Assembly: GCF_025822605.1 (NCBI RefSeq) | Contig: NZ_JACKTY010000028.1 | Span: 124,555-188,554 of the forward strand | DNA: 64,000 bases | Reading direction: 5' to 3' | Source: Mycolicibacterium komossense | GTDB lineage: Bacteria > Actinomycetota > Actinomycetes > Mycobacteriales > Mycobacteriaceae | In this document: positions 17,042 to 27,451 of the stretch, piece after piece | Numbering within the stretch: the first letter of the stretch is position 1 | How the letters are laid out: the number at the start of each line of letters is the position of its first letter | Program-made: the position numbers and the translations under genes | Notes under the pieces: model-generated | Told to the model about the DNA's origin: nothing | Database searches by the model: none | Seen by the model: only the letters and a program-made list of their open reading frames with translations

Positions 17042-18535
17042 ATGGCGAAGAAAGCCTCTGCGGCGGAATATGACACCTCGGCGTTTACCCAAGAGGACGA
17101 GGGCTACCACAAGGGGCTGAAACCGCGTCAGCTCCAGATGATCGCCATCGGCGGCGCGATTGGTACCGGCCTGTTCCTCGGTGCCGGCGGCCGCCTTGCC
17201 AGCGCGGGACCAGCGTTGTTCATCGTCTATGCCATCTGCGGTGTCTTCGTCTTCTTCATCCTCCGGGCACTCGGTGAGCTGGTTTTGCACCGCCCGTCCT
17301 CCGGATCGTTCGTGTCCTATGCGCGCGAGTTCCTGGGCGAGAAGGCAGCCTATGTGGCCGGCTGGATGTACTTCCTGAACTGGGCGATGACGGCGATCGT
17401 GGACTCGACGGCCATTGCCACCTACTTCCACTTCTGGTCGTCGTTCTCGAGCATCCCGCAATGGCTCATCGCGTTGATCGCGCTGGCTGTCGTGCTGTGC
17501 TTGAACCTGATCTCGGTGACCCTGTTCGGCGAACTCGAGTTCTGGGCAGCGCTTATCAAAGTGGTTGCGCTGGTGACTTTCCTGGTGGTGGGAACCGTAT
17601 TTCTGGCCGGCCGCTACAAGGTCGAGGGCCAGTCCACCGGATTCGGCATGATGTCGCACGCCGGCGGACTGTTCCCGACCGGCCTGCTACCGCTGGTGAT
17701 CGTCACCTCCGGCGTCGTGTTCGCTTATGCTGCAGTCGAACTCGTCGGCACCGCGGCCGGCGAAACAGCCGATCCCGAGAGGATCATGCCGCGCGCCATC
17801 AACTCGGTGATTGCCCGTATCGCCCTGTTCTACGTGGGTTCGTTGTTCCTGCTGGGCCTGCTGCTGCCCTACACCGCCTACAAAGCCGGCGAGAGCCCGT
17901 TCGTCACGTTCTTCTCCAAGATCGGCTTCGAGGGTGCGGGCACGATCATGAACATCGTGGTGCTGACCGCTGCGTTCTCCAGCCTCAACGCTGGTCTGTA
18001 CTCCACCGGCCGCATCCTGCGATCGATGGCGATGAACGGCAGTGCCCCCAAATTCACCTCGCGAATGTCCAAGGGCGGTGTGCCCTACGGCGGAATCCTG
18101 CTCACCGCGTTCATCGGATTGTTCGGCGTTCTTCTCAACGGCGTCGTACCTGGCCAGGCATTTGAGATCGTGCTCAACATGGCCGCATTGGGCATCATCG
18201 CGTCCTGGGGCACCATCGTCATCTGTCAGATCCAGCTGTTCCGGTGGTCGAAACGGGGCATCCTGAATCGACCGTCATTCCAGCTGTGGGGTTCGCCCTG
18301 GACCGGCTACGTCACGTTGGTGTTCCTGGTAGCGGTCCTGGTCCTGATGGCGTTCGACCATCCCATCGGGACGTGGACGGTAGCGACGTTGGTGGTGATC
18401 GTCCCCGCGCTGACCATCGGCTGGTTTGCGGTGCGCTCCCGGGTGCTGGCGGTCGCGCAGGAACGGCAGGGATACACCGGGCCGTTCCCCGTCGTCGCGA
18501 ACCGGCCACTGCCCGACGACAAGGACAACGTTTAG
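17042..18535 (+). CDS. APC-superfamily amino acid permease, AnsP-like
   Basis: 497 residues from ATG 17042, chosen over GTG 17024 because a GGAGG lies about ten bases before it. The first helix carries the substrate-binding motif [13 protein letters not shown] and is preceded by [13 protein letters not shown], the hallmark of the AnsP/GabP/LysP group; twelve spans can be counted. [34 protein letters not shown] is typical of this group of proton-coupled importers. Closest in character to mycobacterial L-asparagine permeases, but the substrate is not certain. Confidence 0.82.
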   Translation: MAKKASAAEYDTSAFTQEDEGYHKGLKPRQLQMIAIGGAIGTGLFLGAGGRLASAGPALFIVYAICGVFVFFILRALGELVLHRPSSGSFVSYAREFLGEKAAYVAGWMYFLNWAMTAIVDSTAIATYFHFWSSFSSIPQWLIALIALAVVLCLNLISVTLFGELEFWAALIKVVALVTFLVVGTVFLAGRYKVEGQSTGFGMMSHAGGLFPTGLLPLVIVTSGVVFAYAAVELVGTAAGETADPERIMPRAINSVIARIALFYVGSLFLLGLLLPYTAYKAGESPFVTFFSKIGFEGAGTIMNIVVLTAAFSSLNAGLYSTGRILRSMAMNGSAPKFTSRMSKGGVPYGGILLTAFIGLFGVLLNGVVPGQAFEIVLNMAALGIIASWGTIVICQIQLFRWSKRGILNRPSFQLWGSPWTGYVTLVFLVAVLVLMAFDHPIGTWTVATLVVIVPALTIGWFAVRSRVLAVAQERQGYTGPFPVVANRPLPDDKDNV

Positions 18536-18562
18536 AGTTTTGCGATCAACCCGAGGGACGGA

Positions 18563-19324
18563 TCAGTGCCTGGAGCCCAGCCGCCCTGCTCGCGCGCTCT
18601 GGTACATGCAGATCGCGGCGGCGGCGGCGACGTTGAGGCTCTCGGCGTTCCCAGGCATCGGGATCCGCACCCGGTGCTGCGCAAGCGTAGCGACGTCGGC
18701 CGGCAGGCCCTGAGATTCAGGGCCGAACACCCAAGCCGTCGGCTCACCGAGTAGCGATTCGGCAGCGTCGAGGTCGAGTTCGCCATCCACCGTGGTCGCC
18801 AACGTCCGCAACCCTGCCTCGTGCAACGCGGCGACCGCCGCGGCGGCGTCCGGCTCTTCCACCACCGGTATCGAGAAAATGCTGCCCGTCGACGCGCGCA
18901 GGCATTTCCCGTTGTACGGGTCGACGCTGTGTCCGGCCAGCACCACCGCACCCGCGCCCATAGCGTCGGCGATCCGGATCAGGGTGCCGGCATTGCCGGG
19001 CTCGGAGATGCCGACTGCCACCGACACCAACCGTGGGGCCGAGCTCAATACCTCGGCCAACGTCACCTGCGGCACTTCACACACTGCCACCAAGCCGACG
19101 GGAGTTACGGTCTCCGACAGTGCTTTTGCGGCTCGTTCGGTGACCACATGGACCGGAACATCAACCAGCATCGACCCGAACCGGTCGAGTGCGGCTTCGG
19201 TGGCGAACACCTCCGACACCAAACCGCGCCGCGACGCGGTCTCGACGAGATTAGGTCCCTCGGCGAGAAAGCGTGCGGCGCGGCGGCGTCCGACTGTTCG
19301 GTGCAGTTTGAGCGCTGCCGCCAC
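18563..19324 (-). CDS. tsnR: SpoU-family RNA 2'-O-methyltransferase TsnR
   Basis: 253 residues from GTG 19324. An N-terminal substrate-binding domain with RRRAARFLAEGPNLVETA is followed by the knotted SPOUT domain with the three family motifs: SEPGNAGTLIRIADAMGA, WVFGPESQGLP and IPMPGNAESLNVAAAA. It methylates a ribose in rRNA or tRNA using S-adenosylmethionine. It is the last gene of infC-rpmI-rplT-tsnR, the same order as in M. tuberculosis (Rv1641-Rv1644). Homologous sequence (LTERSAR) continues upstream of the GTG, so translation may really begin some 12 codons earlier at a CTG; this is not resolved. Confidence 0.88.
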   Translation of the reverse strand: MAAALKLHRTVGRRRAARFLAEGPNLVETASRRGLVSEVFATEAALDRFGSMLVDVPVHVVTERAAKALSETVTPVGLVAVCEVPQVTLAEVLSSAPRLVSVAVGISEPGNAGTLIRIADAMGAGAVVLAGHSVDPYNGKCLRASTGSIFSIPVVEEPDAAAAVAALHEAGLRTLATTVDGELDLDAAESLLGEPTAWVFGPESQGLPADVATLAQHRVRIPMPGNAESLNVAAAAAICMYQSARAGRLGSRH

Positions 19325-19362
19325 TCTCGCGGAGCGTTCGGTCAGCGGGCCTTCGGCCAGGC

Positions 19363-19752
19363 TCAGGCGGCTTCCCCGGACGGCGCGTTGACGTCCTCAG
19401 GCAGAGCAGCCTTCGCGATCTCGACCAGTGCGGTGAACGCGGCCGGGTCGCTGATGGCGATCTCCGAGAGGTTCTTGCGGTCCACCTCGACACCGGCGAG
19501 CTTGAGGCCCTGGATCAGTCGGTTGTAGGTGATGCCGTTGGCCCGGCCGGCAGCATTGATCCGCGAGATCCACAGCTTACGGAAGTCACCCTTGCGGGCC
19601 TTCCGGTCGCGGTAGGCGTAGGTCAATGAATGCAGCTGCTGCTCTTTGGCTTTGCGGTAGAGCCTGGACCGCTGACCGCGGTAGCCCTTAGAGGCCTTGA
19701 GTACGGTACGCCGCTTCTTTTGCGCGTTGACTGCCCGCTTCACGCGTGCCAT
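19363..19752 (-). CDS. rplT: 50S ribosomal protein L20
   Basis: 129 residues, starting [15 protein letters not shown], the expected basic N-terminus that threads into 23S rRNA, with the conserved [16 protein letters not shown] and NRLIQGLK regions. L20 is needed for early 50S assembly and in other bacteria represses its own operon. It follows rpmI by 52 bases. Confidence 0.97.
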   Translation of the reverse strand: MARVKRAVNAQKKRRTVLKASKGYRGQRSRLYRKAKEQQLHSLTYAYRDRKARKGDFRKLWISRINAAGRANGITYNRLIQGLKLAGVEVDRKNLSEIAISDPAAFTALVEIAKAALPEDVNAPSGEAA

Positions 19753-19804
19753 GGGTTGTCCTCTTCTTGATTCTCGGTCGAACTACGAATATGGGGGTAC
19801 GGGA

Positions 19805-19999
19805 TTAACCGTTCAGCATCTTGTTGACGCGTTTGGTGTCGTTCTCAGCGACGACAGCGGTGCCGTCGAGGCGACGAGTCCGTCGCGACGACTTGTGCTC
19901 GAGAAGGTGGCGACGGCCGGCCTTCTGGCGCACGATCTTTCCCGTTCCCGTTCGGCGGAACCGCTTCGAAGCGCCGCTGTGGGTCTTGGCCTTGGGCAT
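19805..19999 (-). CDS. rpmI: 50S ribosomal protein L35
   Basis: 64 residues, [20 protein letters not shown] at the start and [10 protein letters not shown] in the middle, the universal L35 pattern. Located between infC and rplT as in nearly all bacteria. Confidence 0.97.
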   Translation of the reverse strand: MPKAKTHSGASKRFRRTGTGKIVRQKAGRRHLLEHKSSRRTRRLDGTAVVAENDTKRVNKMLNG

Positions 20000-20041
20000 G
20001 TGTCCTCAGTTCTCAGTGATGATTCAGTGTTCGTCGCTGAA

Positions 20042-20668
<627 letters not shown>

Positions 20669-20870
20669 GGGGCCTCCCGGGTTGTTCCTCTGGTCAGGAC
20701 CGACCACGGAGAACAACGCAGAACAGCGAGAAATATGCCACGCCATCAGCGAGAAGGCCCTGCATATGCAGGGCCCGATGCCGACCGGTCGCGGCGTAAA
20801 CCGCCTGCGTGAGACGCAGAACAGACATCCGTAGGATGTCTGTGACCGGACCGCTGAGCCTTTGGATCTT
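20669..20870 (-). promoter_or_regulatory. infC leader with three strong hairpins
   Basis: In the direction of transcription the leader contains CAGACATCC-N3-GGATGTCTG (20842-20822), CTGCGT-N3-ACGCAG (20819-20805) and a 20-base perfect palindrome around TGCATATGCA (20775-20756), then about 85 bases to the Shine-Dalgarno. Such ordered stems suggest an RNA control element for the infC-rpmI-rplT operon. None is followed by a U-tract. Confidence 0.55.
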
Positions 20871-20951
20871 TCCGTGGCCAACGGTGGGAGTGGGACTCCA
20901 CTTGCTGTCCTGGCGTTAGCCGGGACGGTCGCGCATGCCAGTCTAGCAGGC

Positions 20952-21326
20952 ATGACCGATGATCCCAGAATCGCGACGGACGACTCCGCAGACCCCGACG
21001 ACCTACCACTACGTGAGCTGGCCGACATACCAGCCGTCGAGGTCATCACCCGGGCGGCCGTGATGCTGATGAGCGCGGCGGCCGAAAAGCTTGGACTGTC
21101 GTCGGCCGATCCCGAGAACAGCCCCTACCGCGACCTCGATGAGGCGCGGCGGCTGATCGTCGCGCTGGCCGGTCTCGTCACCGCCTCGGTCGAATACCTT
21201 GGCCCGCACGCCGGACCGGTGCGAGACGGCCTGAAGACGTTGCAGTTGGCTTTTCGGGAAGCCAGCGCCATACCTGACGAGCCCGGCCAGGGTCCGGGTG
21301 AGAAATACACGGGGCCGGTCTGGTAG
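20952..21326 (+). CDS. DUF1844 protein
   Basis: 124 residues from ATG 20952, divergent from infC. After an acidic N-terminus, [30 protein letters not shown] and [18 protein letters not shown] match the helical DUF1844 family, found next to infC in many actinobacteria and also in proteobacteria. Function unknown. A longer frame from 20862 overlaps the infC leader and is unlikely to be used. Confidence 0.8.
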   Translation: MTDDPRIATDDSADPDDLPLRELADIPAVEVITRAAVMLMSAAAEKLGLSSADPENSPYRDLDEARRLIVALAGLVTASVEYLGPHAGPVRDGLKTLQLAFREASAIPDEPGQGPGEKYTGPVW

Positions 21327-21370
21327 GTCCCACACCCATTCCCAGGTTCCAGCGTTTATCCTCGCGGCCT

Positions 21371-24300
21371 ATGACCCTCGTTAGCCGTTCGGCGAGCCAG
21401 CCGAAGACGCGATACCGGTGGGTGCCCGCAGCCGCCGGCTGGACCATCGGCGTCATCGCCACCTTGTCGTTGCTGGCCAGCGTGTCCCCCGCGGTGCGGT
21501 GGCTCATCAAAATTCCGCGGGAATTCGTCAACAACTACATTTTCAATTTCCCCGACACCAGCTTTGCTTGGGCGTTCGTTCTGGCACTGCTCGCAGCCGC
21601 GCTGGCGGCACGCAAGAGCCTCGCCTGGTGGATCTTGGTTCTCTACATGGTCGCCGCGATCGTGTGGAACGTCGGCGATCTGATCACCGGCGGCGATTCG
21701 GCGATGGAGGACGCCGGTGAAGTCATCGGCCTGCTCTTCCACGTGGCGGCGATCGCGTTCCTGGTGCTGGCCCGCAAAGAGTTCTGGGCCAGGGTCCGCC
21801 GCGGTGCGCTGTTCAAGGCCGCCGCAGTCCTGGTGGCCGGCATGGCGATCGGCATCCTGGTCGGCTGGGGACTGTTGTCGATGTTCCCCGGGTCGCTGGA
21901 CCATGACGAGCGGCTGCCTTACGCGGCGAACCGGGTCGTGGTCTTCGCCGGCGTCGACGCGGATGCCTTCTCCGGCCATCACCCGCATGTCTTCGTCAAC
22001 GCCCTGCTCGGTTTGTTCGGCGCAGTGGCGCTGATGGTCGCGGCCGTCGTCCTGTTCCAGTCGCAACGCGCCGCGAATGCGCTGACCGGCGAGGACGAAT
22101 CCGCGATCCGCGGCCTGCTCGAGCTGTACGGCAAGAACGACTCACTGGGTTATTTCGCCACTCGTCGGGACAAGTCTGTGGTGTTCGCCCCCAACGGCCG
22201 GGCGGCGATCACCTATCGCGTCGAAGCAGGCGTCTGCCTGGCCAGCGGGGACCCGCTCGGTGACCCGCGGGCGTGGCCCGCGGCCATGGCCGAATGGCTG
22301 GCCCTGTGCCAGGAGTACGGCTGGGCGCCGGGTGTGATGGGTGCGAGCTCAGCTGCCGCGCAGGCGTTCCGCGAGGCGGGGCTGAACGCGATCGAGCTCG
22401 GCGACGAAGCCATCCTGTACCCGGACCGCTACAAGCTGTCCGGCCCGGACATGAAACCGGTCCGCCAAGCCGTGACGCGGGCGCGCCGAGCCGGGCTGAC
22501 GGTTCGTATCCGGCGGCACCGTGAGCTGACCGCCGAGGAGATGGTCGAGGTCACCAGACGGGCTGACCGCTGGCGCGACACCGAGACCGAGCGTGGTTTC
22601 TCGATGGCCCTGGGCCGCCTCGGCGACCCGGCGGATTCCGACTGCCTGCTCGTCGAGGCCGTCCGTGGCGAGCCCGACGACGCGGACAATGACGTCGTCG
22701 CAATGCTCTCGCTGGTCCCGTGGGGCGCCAACGGTGTGTCGCTGGACCTGATGCGCCGCTCACCTGACTCCCCGAACGGAACCATCGAGCTGATGGTCAG
22801 CGAGTTGGCTTTGCAGTCCGAAAGCATTGGGGTGACACGGATCTCCCTGAACTTCGCGATGTTTCGGTCCGCTTTCGAAGAGGGCGCCCAACTCGGTGCG
22901 GGTCCGGTCGCCCGGCTCTGGCGGGCGCTGCTGGTGTTCTTCTCCCGGTGGTGGCAGCTGGAAACGCTCTATCGCTCGAACATGAAATATCAGCCCGAGT
23001 GGGTGCCGCGGTACGCCTGCTACGAGGATGCCCGGCTGATCCCTCGCGTCGGCGTCGCATCGGTGATCGCCGAGGGCTTCTTGGTACTGCCGTTCAGCCG
23101 GCGCGCCAGACAGCACACCGGCCAGCACTCGTCGGTGCCGCAGACTCTCGTCGACACCGGGCTGCTGCACGAGGACGGCTCGGCCCCGGATATCAGTGGG
23201 TTCAGTATCGGCACTCCCGAGGTCGACCGCGGACCACGGCTACCCGAGCAGGTACGGGTCCGGATGGCGAAGCTGAAATCGTTGCAGGCCAGCGGAATCG
23301 ATGCTTACCCGGTGGGCAGCCCGCCGTCGCACACGGTGGCCCAGGCGCTCGACTGTGAGGACGGCACGACCGTCAGCGTGGCAGGCCGGGTGCTGCGGAT
23401 ACGGGACTACGGCGGTGTGCTGTTCGCCGAGCTGCGCGATTGGTCGGGCGATGTGCAGCTGCTGTTCGACAACTCATCGCTGACCGGGGGCGACACCGCC
23501 GGCTTCACCGCGGCCATCGACCTCGGCGACCTGGTGGAAGTGACCGGGACGATGGGTGCCAGCAAGAACGGCACCCGCTCGGTGCTGGTGCAGAGCTGGC
23601 GCCTGATCGGCAAATGCCTGCGCCCGCTGCCCGACAAGTGGAAGGGGTTGACCGACCAGGAGGCGCGGGTGCGCACCCGCTATGTCGACCTGGCCATCAA
23701 CACCGAGGCGCGCGACCTGATCCGAGCCCGCAGCCAGGTCCTGCACGCCATCCGGGAAACGTTGTTCGCCAAGGACTTCCTCGAAGTCGAGACCCCGATC
23801 CTGCAGCAGATCCACGGCGGTGCGAACGCCCGCCCGTTCATCACCCATATCAACGCCTACGATCTCGCGCTCTACCTGCGGATCGCCCCGGAGCTGTACC
23901 TCAAGCGGCTCTGCGTCGGCGGGGTGGAACGGGTGTTCGAGCTGGGCCGGGCCTTCCGTAACGAAGGCGTGGACTTCAGCCACAACCCCGAATTCACGCT
24001 GCTGGAGGCGTACCAGGCGCACGCCGACTACAACGTCTGGATCGACGGGTGCCGCGAACTGATCCAGAACGCTGCCCTGGCCGCCAACGGCGCGCACGTC
24101 GTCATGCGGCCACGGGAGGACGGCAGTCTCGAACCTGTCGACATCTCAGGGCAGTGGGCCGTCAAAACAGTCCATGGTGCGGTGTCAGAAGCATTGGGTG
24201 AGAACGTCGACACCACCACCGACCTGGCCACTCTGCGGCGCTACGCGGACGCGGCGAGAATTCCTTACCAGACCCACTGGGACCCCGGCGCCGTCGTCCT

Positions 24301-24694
24301 GGAGATGTATGAGCACCTCGTCGAGGACCGCACGGAGAACCCGACGTTCTACAAGGACTTCCCGACCTCGGTCTCACCGTTGACCCGGCCTCACCGCAGC
24401 CTGCCCGGCGTCGCCGAGCGGTGGGACCTGGTGGCCTGGGGCGTCGAACTCGGCACCGCCTACAGCGAGCTCACCGACCCGGTGGAGCAGCGCCGCCGGT
24501 TGCAAGAGCAATCGTTGCTGGCCGCGGGCGGCGATCCCGAGGCGATGGAACTCGACGAAGATTTCCTGCAGGCGATGGAGTACGGGATGCCTCCGACAGG
24601 CGGTCTGGGAATGGGTGTTGATCGCGTGGTCATGTTGATCACCGGCCGCAGCATCCGTGAGACGTTGCCCTTCCCCTTGGCCAAACCGCGTTAG
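21371..24694 (+). CDS. lysX: LysX: lysylphosphatidylglycerol synthase fused to lysyl-tRNA synthetase
   Basis: 1107 residues. Residues about 20-235 form membrane spans, about 240-590 an MprF-like aminoacyl-transfer domain ([22 protein letters not shown]), about 625-735 an OB-fold tRNA anticodon-binding domain, and the rest the class II synthetase core with motif 2 ([14 protein letters not shown]) and motif 3 ([10 protein letters not shown]). It charges tRNA with lysine and transfers lysine to phosphatidylglycerol, lowering the surface charge and giving resistance to cationic peptides. The two-domain fusion is characteristic of mycobacteria and some other actinobacteria (Rv1640c). Divergent to the infC operon as in M. 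tuberculosis. Confidence 0.95.
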   Translation: MTLVSRSASQPKTRYRWVPAAAGWTIGVIATLSLLASVSPAVRWLIKIPREFVNNYIFNFPDTSFAWAFVLALLAAALAARKSLAWWILVLYMVAAIVWNVGDLITGGDSAMEDAGEVIGLLFHVAAIAFLVLARKEFWARVRRGALFKAAAVLVAGMAIGILVGWGLLSMFPGSLDHDERLPYAANRVVVFAGVDADAFSGHHPHVFVNALLGLFGAVALMVAAVVLFQSQRAANALTGEDESAIRGLLELYGKNDSLGYFATRRDKSVVFAPNGRAAITYRVEAGVCLASGDPLGDPRAWPAAMAEWLALCQEYGWAPGVMGASSAAAQAFREAGLNAIELGDEAILYPDRYKLSGPDMKPVRQAVTRARRAGLTVRIRRHRELTAEEMVEVTRRADRWRDTETERGFSMALGRLGDPADSDCLLVEAVRGEPDDADNDVVAMLSLVPWGANGVSLDLMRRSPDSPNGTIELMVSELALQSESIGVTRISLNFAMFRSAFEEGAQLGAGPVARLWRALLVFFSRWWQLETLYRSNMKYQPEWVPRYACYEDARLIPRVGVASVIAEGFLVLPFSRRARQHTGQHSSVPQTLVDTGLLHEDGSAPDISGFSIGTPEVDRGPRLPEQVRVRMAKLKSLQASGIDAYPVGSPPSHTVAQALDCEDGTTVSVAGRVLRIRDYGGVLFAELRDWSGDVQLLFDNSSLTGGDTAGFTAAIDLGDLVEVTGTMGASKNGTRSVLVQSWRLIGKCLRPLPDKWKGLTDQEARVRTRYVDLAINTEARDLIRARSQVLHAIRETLFAKDFLEVETPILQQIHGGANARPFITHINAYDLALYLRIAPELYLKRLCVGGVERVFELGRAFRNEGVDFSHNPEFTLLEAYQAHADYNVWIDGCRELIQNAALAANGAHVVMRPREDGSLEPVDISGQWAVKTVHGAVSEALGENVDTTTDLATLRRYADAARIPYQTHWDPGAVVLEMYEHLVEDRTENPTFYKDFPTSVSPLTRPHRSLPGVAERWDLVAWGVELGTAYSELTDPVEQRRRLQEQSLLAAGGDPEAMELDEDFLQAMEYGMPPTGGLGMGVDRVVMLITGRSIRETLPFPLAKPR

Positions 24695-24765
24695 CTGGCA
24701 ATCACTTCGGTGGTGTCCCAGCCCGCTCACAGCGGCCGGTAAGCAAGTCGGTTCACGATGGTGCC

Positions 24766-26295
24766 GTGACACCTTCGCTGCCTCTGGTTACGGGTCGTGC
24801 CACATCTCTGCTGGCGGATCCGGCCGGTTCCGCACAACACCGAATGTCGTTGATGCACGGCTGGATACCGATAACGGTCCAGGTGGTGGCCGCCCTCGTG
24901 CTCGTGTTGGCCGTCGGTTGGCGCTCACGTCGCTGGCGCCTGATCTGGGTACCGGTGGCCGCGGTGGTCGGGGGTGGGGTTGCCGCCTTGGCCCACTGGT
25001 ACATCGCGTCTGACGGTTTGGCTGGGGATCCGGCGCCCAACCAGCTCTGGCTGTGGGTGGCGCTGTCCGGCTTGGCGGCGGGTGTCCTGGTCGTGGGCTG
25101 GCGCAGCGCCCGCTGGTGGCGCCGCGGCGTCTCGTTGTTGGCAGTTCCGCTCTGCCTGCTCAGCGCGGCGCTGGCGGTGAATCTCTGGGTCGGTTATTTC
25201 CCGACGGTACAAACCGCCTGGAATCAGCTGTCCGCCGGGCCGCTGCCCGACCAGACCGACCGCGCCACCGTGGTTGCGACGGCTGCGCAGGCGCAGGCCA
25301 AGCACGTTCTGCCGGCCAAGGGCAGCGTCGTCAGCGTCACCATCCCAGCCACCGCGTCCGGTTTCAAACACCGCGACGAGCTCGTCTACCTGCCACCGGC
25401 GTGGTTCGCCACCAGTCCCCCGCCGAAGCTGCCGACGGTCATGATGATCGGTGGCGAGTTCAACACCCCGTCGGATTGGCTGCGCACCGGCAATGCGATC
25501 TCCACCATCGACGCGTACGCCGCCGCGCACGGCGGCAACGCACCGGTGCTGGTGTTCGTCGACTCGGGTGGCTCGTTCAACAACGACACCGAGTGTGTGA
25601 ACGGCCCACGCGGGATGGCCGCCGATCACCTCACCAAAGATGTTGTGCCGTTTATGGCCTCGAACTTCGGTGTCAGCACCAAAGCCGCCAACTGGGGCAT
25701 CGTGGGCTGGTCCATGGGCGGCACCTGTGCGGTCGACCTGACCGCGATGCATCCCGACATGTTCAGCTCATTCGTCGACATCGCCGGCGACATGTCCCCC
25801 AATGCCGGCAACAAGGTGCAGACGATCGACCGGTTGTTCGGTGGCAGCTCCGCGGCCTGGGCGTCATTCGACCCCGCCACGGTCATCGCCAAACACGGCC
25901 CCTACACCGGGGTTTCGGGCTGGTTCGCGATCTCGGGGAGCCAGACGGCCCAGCAGCATCGCAATGTGCCCGCGGGCGACGCGGGAGCTGTCGGGCTCGG
26001 TGGCCGCGATGCCACGGGCAATCCCGGTGACCAGACCGTCGCCGCCAACACACTCTGCGGGTTGGGCCGCGCCAACGGTTTCGACTGCGCGGTCGTCGCG
26101 CAGCCCGGCAAGCACGACTGGCCCTTCGCCGAGAAGGCCTTCGTCGCCTCGCTGCCATGGCTGGCGGGGGCGATCGGCACGCCGGGTGACCCGCCGGTCG
26201 CCCTGCCGGGGCAGACTGCTGGGCCCGACACGGTGATGGCGTCCCCGGTTCCTCCGCTGAACACGACGGTGCGGGCCCAAGGCATAGGTCCTTAG
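24766..26295 (+). CDS. Membrane-anchored esterase, Rv1639c-like
   Basis: 509 residues from GTG 24766. Four hydrophobic segments in the first 150 residues anchor an extracytoplasmic alpha/beta-hydrolase resembling esterase D and the mycolyltransferase fold. The nucleophile motif is GWSMGG with Ser316; DSGGSFNNDTECVNG precedes it, and the histidine is probably in QPGKHDWPF. In M. tuberculosis the gene after lysX (Rv1639c) encodes a similar membrane protein. The substrate may be a cell-envelope lipid, but this is not shown. Confidence 0.75.
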   Translation: MTPSLPLVTGRATSLLADPAGSAQHRMSLMHGWIPITVQVVAALVLVLAVGWRSRRWRLIWVPVAAVVGGGVAALAHWYIASDGLAGDPAPNQLWLWVALSGLAAGVLVVGWRSARWWRRGVSLLAVPLCLLSAALAVNLWVGYFPTVQTAWNQLSAGPLPDQTDRATVVATAAQAQAKHVLPAKGSVVSVTIPATASGFKHRDELVYLPPAWFATSPPPKLPTVMMIGGEFNTPSDWLRTGNAISTIDAYAAAHGGNAPVLVFVDSGGSFNNDTECVNGPRGMAADHLTKDVVPFMASNFGVSTKAANWGIVGWSMGGTCAVDLTAMHPDMFSSFVDIAGDMSPNAGNKVQTIDRLFGGSSAAWASFDPATVIAKHGPYTGVSGWFAISGSQTAQQHRNVPAGDAGAVGLGGRDATGNPGDQTVAANTLCGLGRANGFDCAVVAQPGKHDWPFAEKAFVASLPWLAGAIGTPGDPPVALPGQTAGPDTVMASPVPPLNTTVRAQGIGP

Positions 26296-26334
26296 TGCGC
26301 CTGCGCTGTCTGACGCCGGGAGTACGGTGGCGGC

Positions 26335-26682
26335 ATGCCTGAGGAATCCCGCGGCCGCCATGCACGGCGTGACGAGCCGGACGATGTACTCGACGCCGAA
26401 GTGCTCCCGTCGGAGCCTTTCTCGGCCGGCCCGGTTCTGACCGGGCTGGACTCCGGTTACACGGCGAGCGGCGTCCCGACGTTCGATTCGGTCCGCGCGA
26501 AGATCGAGACCCGATACGGCGCATCGCTGGGTGGGGCCGAGCTGGACGCCGAGACTCCCGAGGGGCGCAGCATAGAGGAGCAGTACGAGGCACGGCACAA
26601 GGCCGGGGCTGAGCGGCTGGCGCAGATCCGCGCCGAGATGCATCCCGATCAGGCGCCGACGGGAGAACGCGGAAAAGCCTGA
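26335..26682 (+). CDS. Conserved hypothetical protein, positional match to Rv1638A
   Basis: 115 residues, hydrophilic, with no signal, membrane span or cysteine. The central part (GVPTFDSVRAKIETRYGASLGGAELD) is better ordered than the acidic N-terminus, and the C-terminal part is a charged helix (SIEEQYEARHKAGAERLAQIRAEM). In M. tuberculosis a short hypothetical gene lies between uvrA and Rv1639c; here it is separated from uvrA by the inserted catabolic block. Function unknown. Confidence 0.6.
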   Translation: MPEESRGRHARRDEPDDVLDAEVLPSEPFSAGPVLTGLDSGYTASGVPTFDSVRAKIETRYGASLGGAELDAETPEGRSIEEQYEARHKAGAERLAQIRAEMHPDQAPTGERGKA

Positions 26683-26752
26683 CAGGTGCGGTCATTCATC
26701 GGCGCCGAACGACGAGCCGCTTGACTCCCCCGGTTACGTAGGTGCCCGCTCG

Positions 26753-27211
26753 TTAGATCGCCGGGGACGTATAGCGCAGCTTGTGGACCTTCAGTATCGA
26801 CATCGTCTCCACCGATTTGATGCCGTCGATGGGGCCGAGCTTGTCCCGTAGGAAGCTCCACAGCTCGGCGTTGTCCGTCGTGGACACCTCGACACAGATG
26901 TCGGTCCGACCCAACAACGTCGACACGTACGTCACTTCGGGGAGTTCGACGAGTTCCTCGACGACCTTCTCGTGCCGAGCCAACTCGACACTGAGGTGGA
27001 TGAGGGAAAGCTGGGTGCCCCCGACCTGCTCGGGATCGACGAAGGCAACGATGCGCAGGATCTTGAGGTCTTGAAGCCGTTTCACGCGGGCCCGGATCGT
27101 CGCCTCCGAGGCGCCGAGCGAGCGCCCGATCTCGCGGAAGGCCCGCCGGCCGTCCTCCTCTAGCTCACGCAGGATGGCTCGGTCCAGATCATCGAGGGTG
27201 TACTCCGCCAT
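26753..27211 (-). CDS. Lrp/AsnC-family regulator
   Basis: 152 residues from ATG 27211 (MAEYTLDDLDRAIL), the usual family start; ATG 27223 is possible. An N-terminal helix-turn-helix (FREIGRSLGASEATIRARVKRLQ) is followed by the RAM domain that binds amino acids and builds octamers (VSTLLGRTDICVEVSTTD). It diverges from an amino acid permease gene at the head of a seven-gene operon, so it probably controls that operon in response to its substrate. Short ATGCG/CGCAT repeats and dyads fill the shared promoter region. Confidence 0.9.
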   Translation of the reverse strand: MAEYTLDDLDRAILRELEEDGRRAFREIGRSLGASEATIRARVKRLQDLKILRIVAFVDPEQVGGTQLSLIHLSVELARHEKVVEELVELPEVTYVSTLLGRTDICVEVSTTDNAELWSFLRDKLGPIDGIKSVETMSILKVHKLRYTSPAI

Positions 27212-27302
27212 GCCGAGAAGCATAGGTCGTCGATAGCGCTTTGCGGTTATTTGCCGGGCTCTATTGATGCTTCGCGCAGCCTGCGGAAGAAACACTGGGC
27301 TA

Positions 27303-27409
27303 ATGCGCAAGAATCTGTTGCCTTCGCATCGCGCCAGTGCTAGCGTCCCCCCAACGCCTGAATGCGTGATTCTGTGGGTTAACACAGACGCAATGCGCAG
27401 CCATCGCAT
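27303..27409. promoter_or_regulatory. Cluster of ATGCG/CGCAT half-sites in the Lrp-permease intergenic region
   Basis: Half-sites appear as ATGCG at 27303-27307 facing CGCAT at 27325-27329, and ATGCG at 27393-27397 facing CGCAT at 27405-27409 (N7). Between them TCTGTG-N6-CACAGA (27371-27388) is flanked by TGCGT (27363) and ACGCA (27388). Multiple spaced sites are typical of Lrp-type regulators that wrap DNA. Confidence 0.45.
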
Positions 27410-27451
27410 GATCAGCCACGCAATGCATATCCGAACTTGAGGAGAGTGCCC

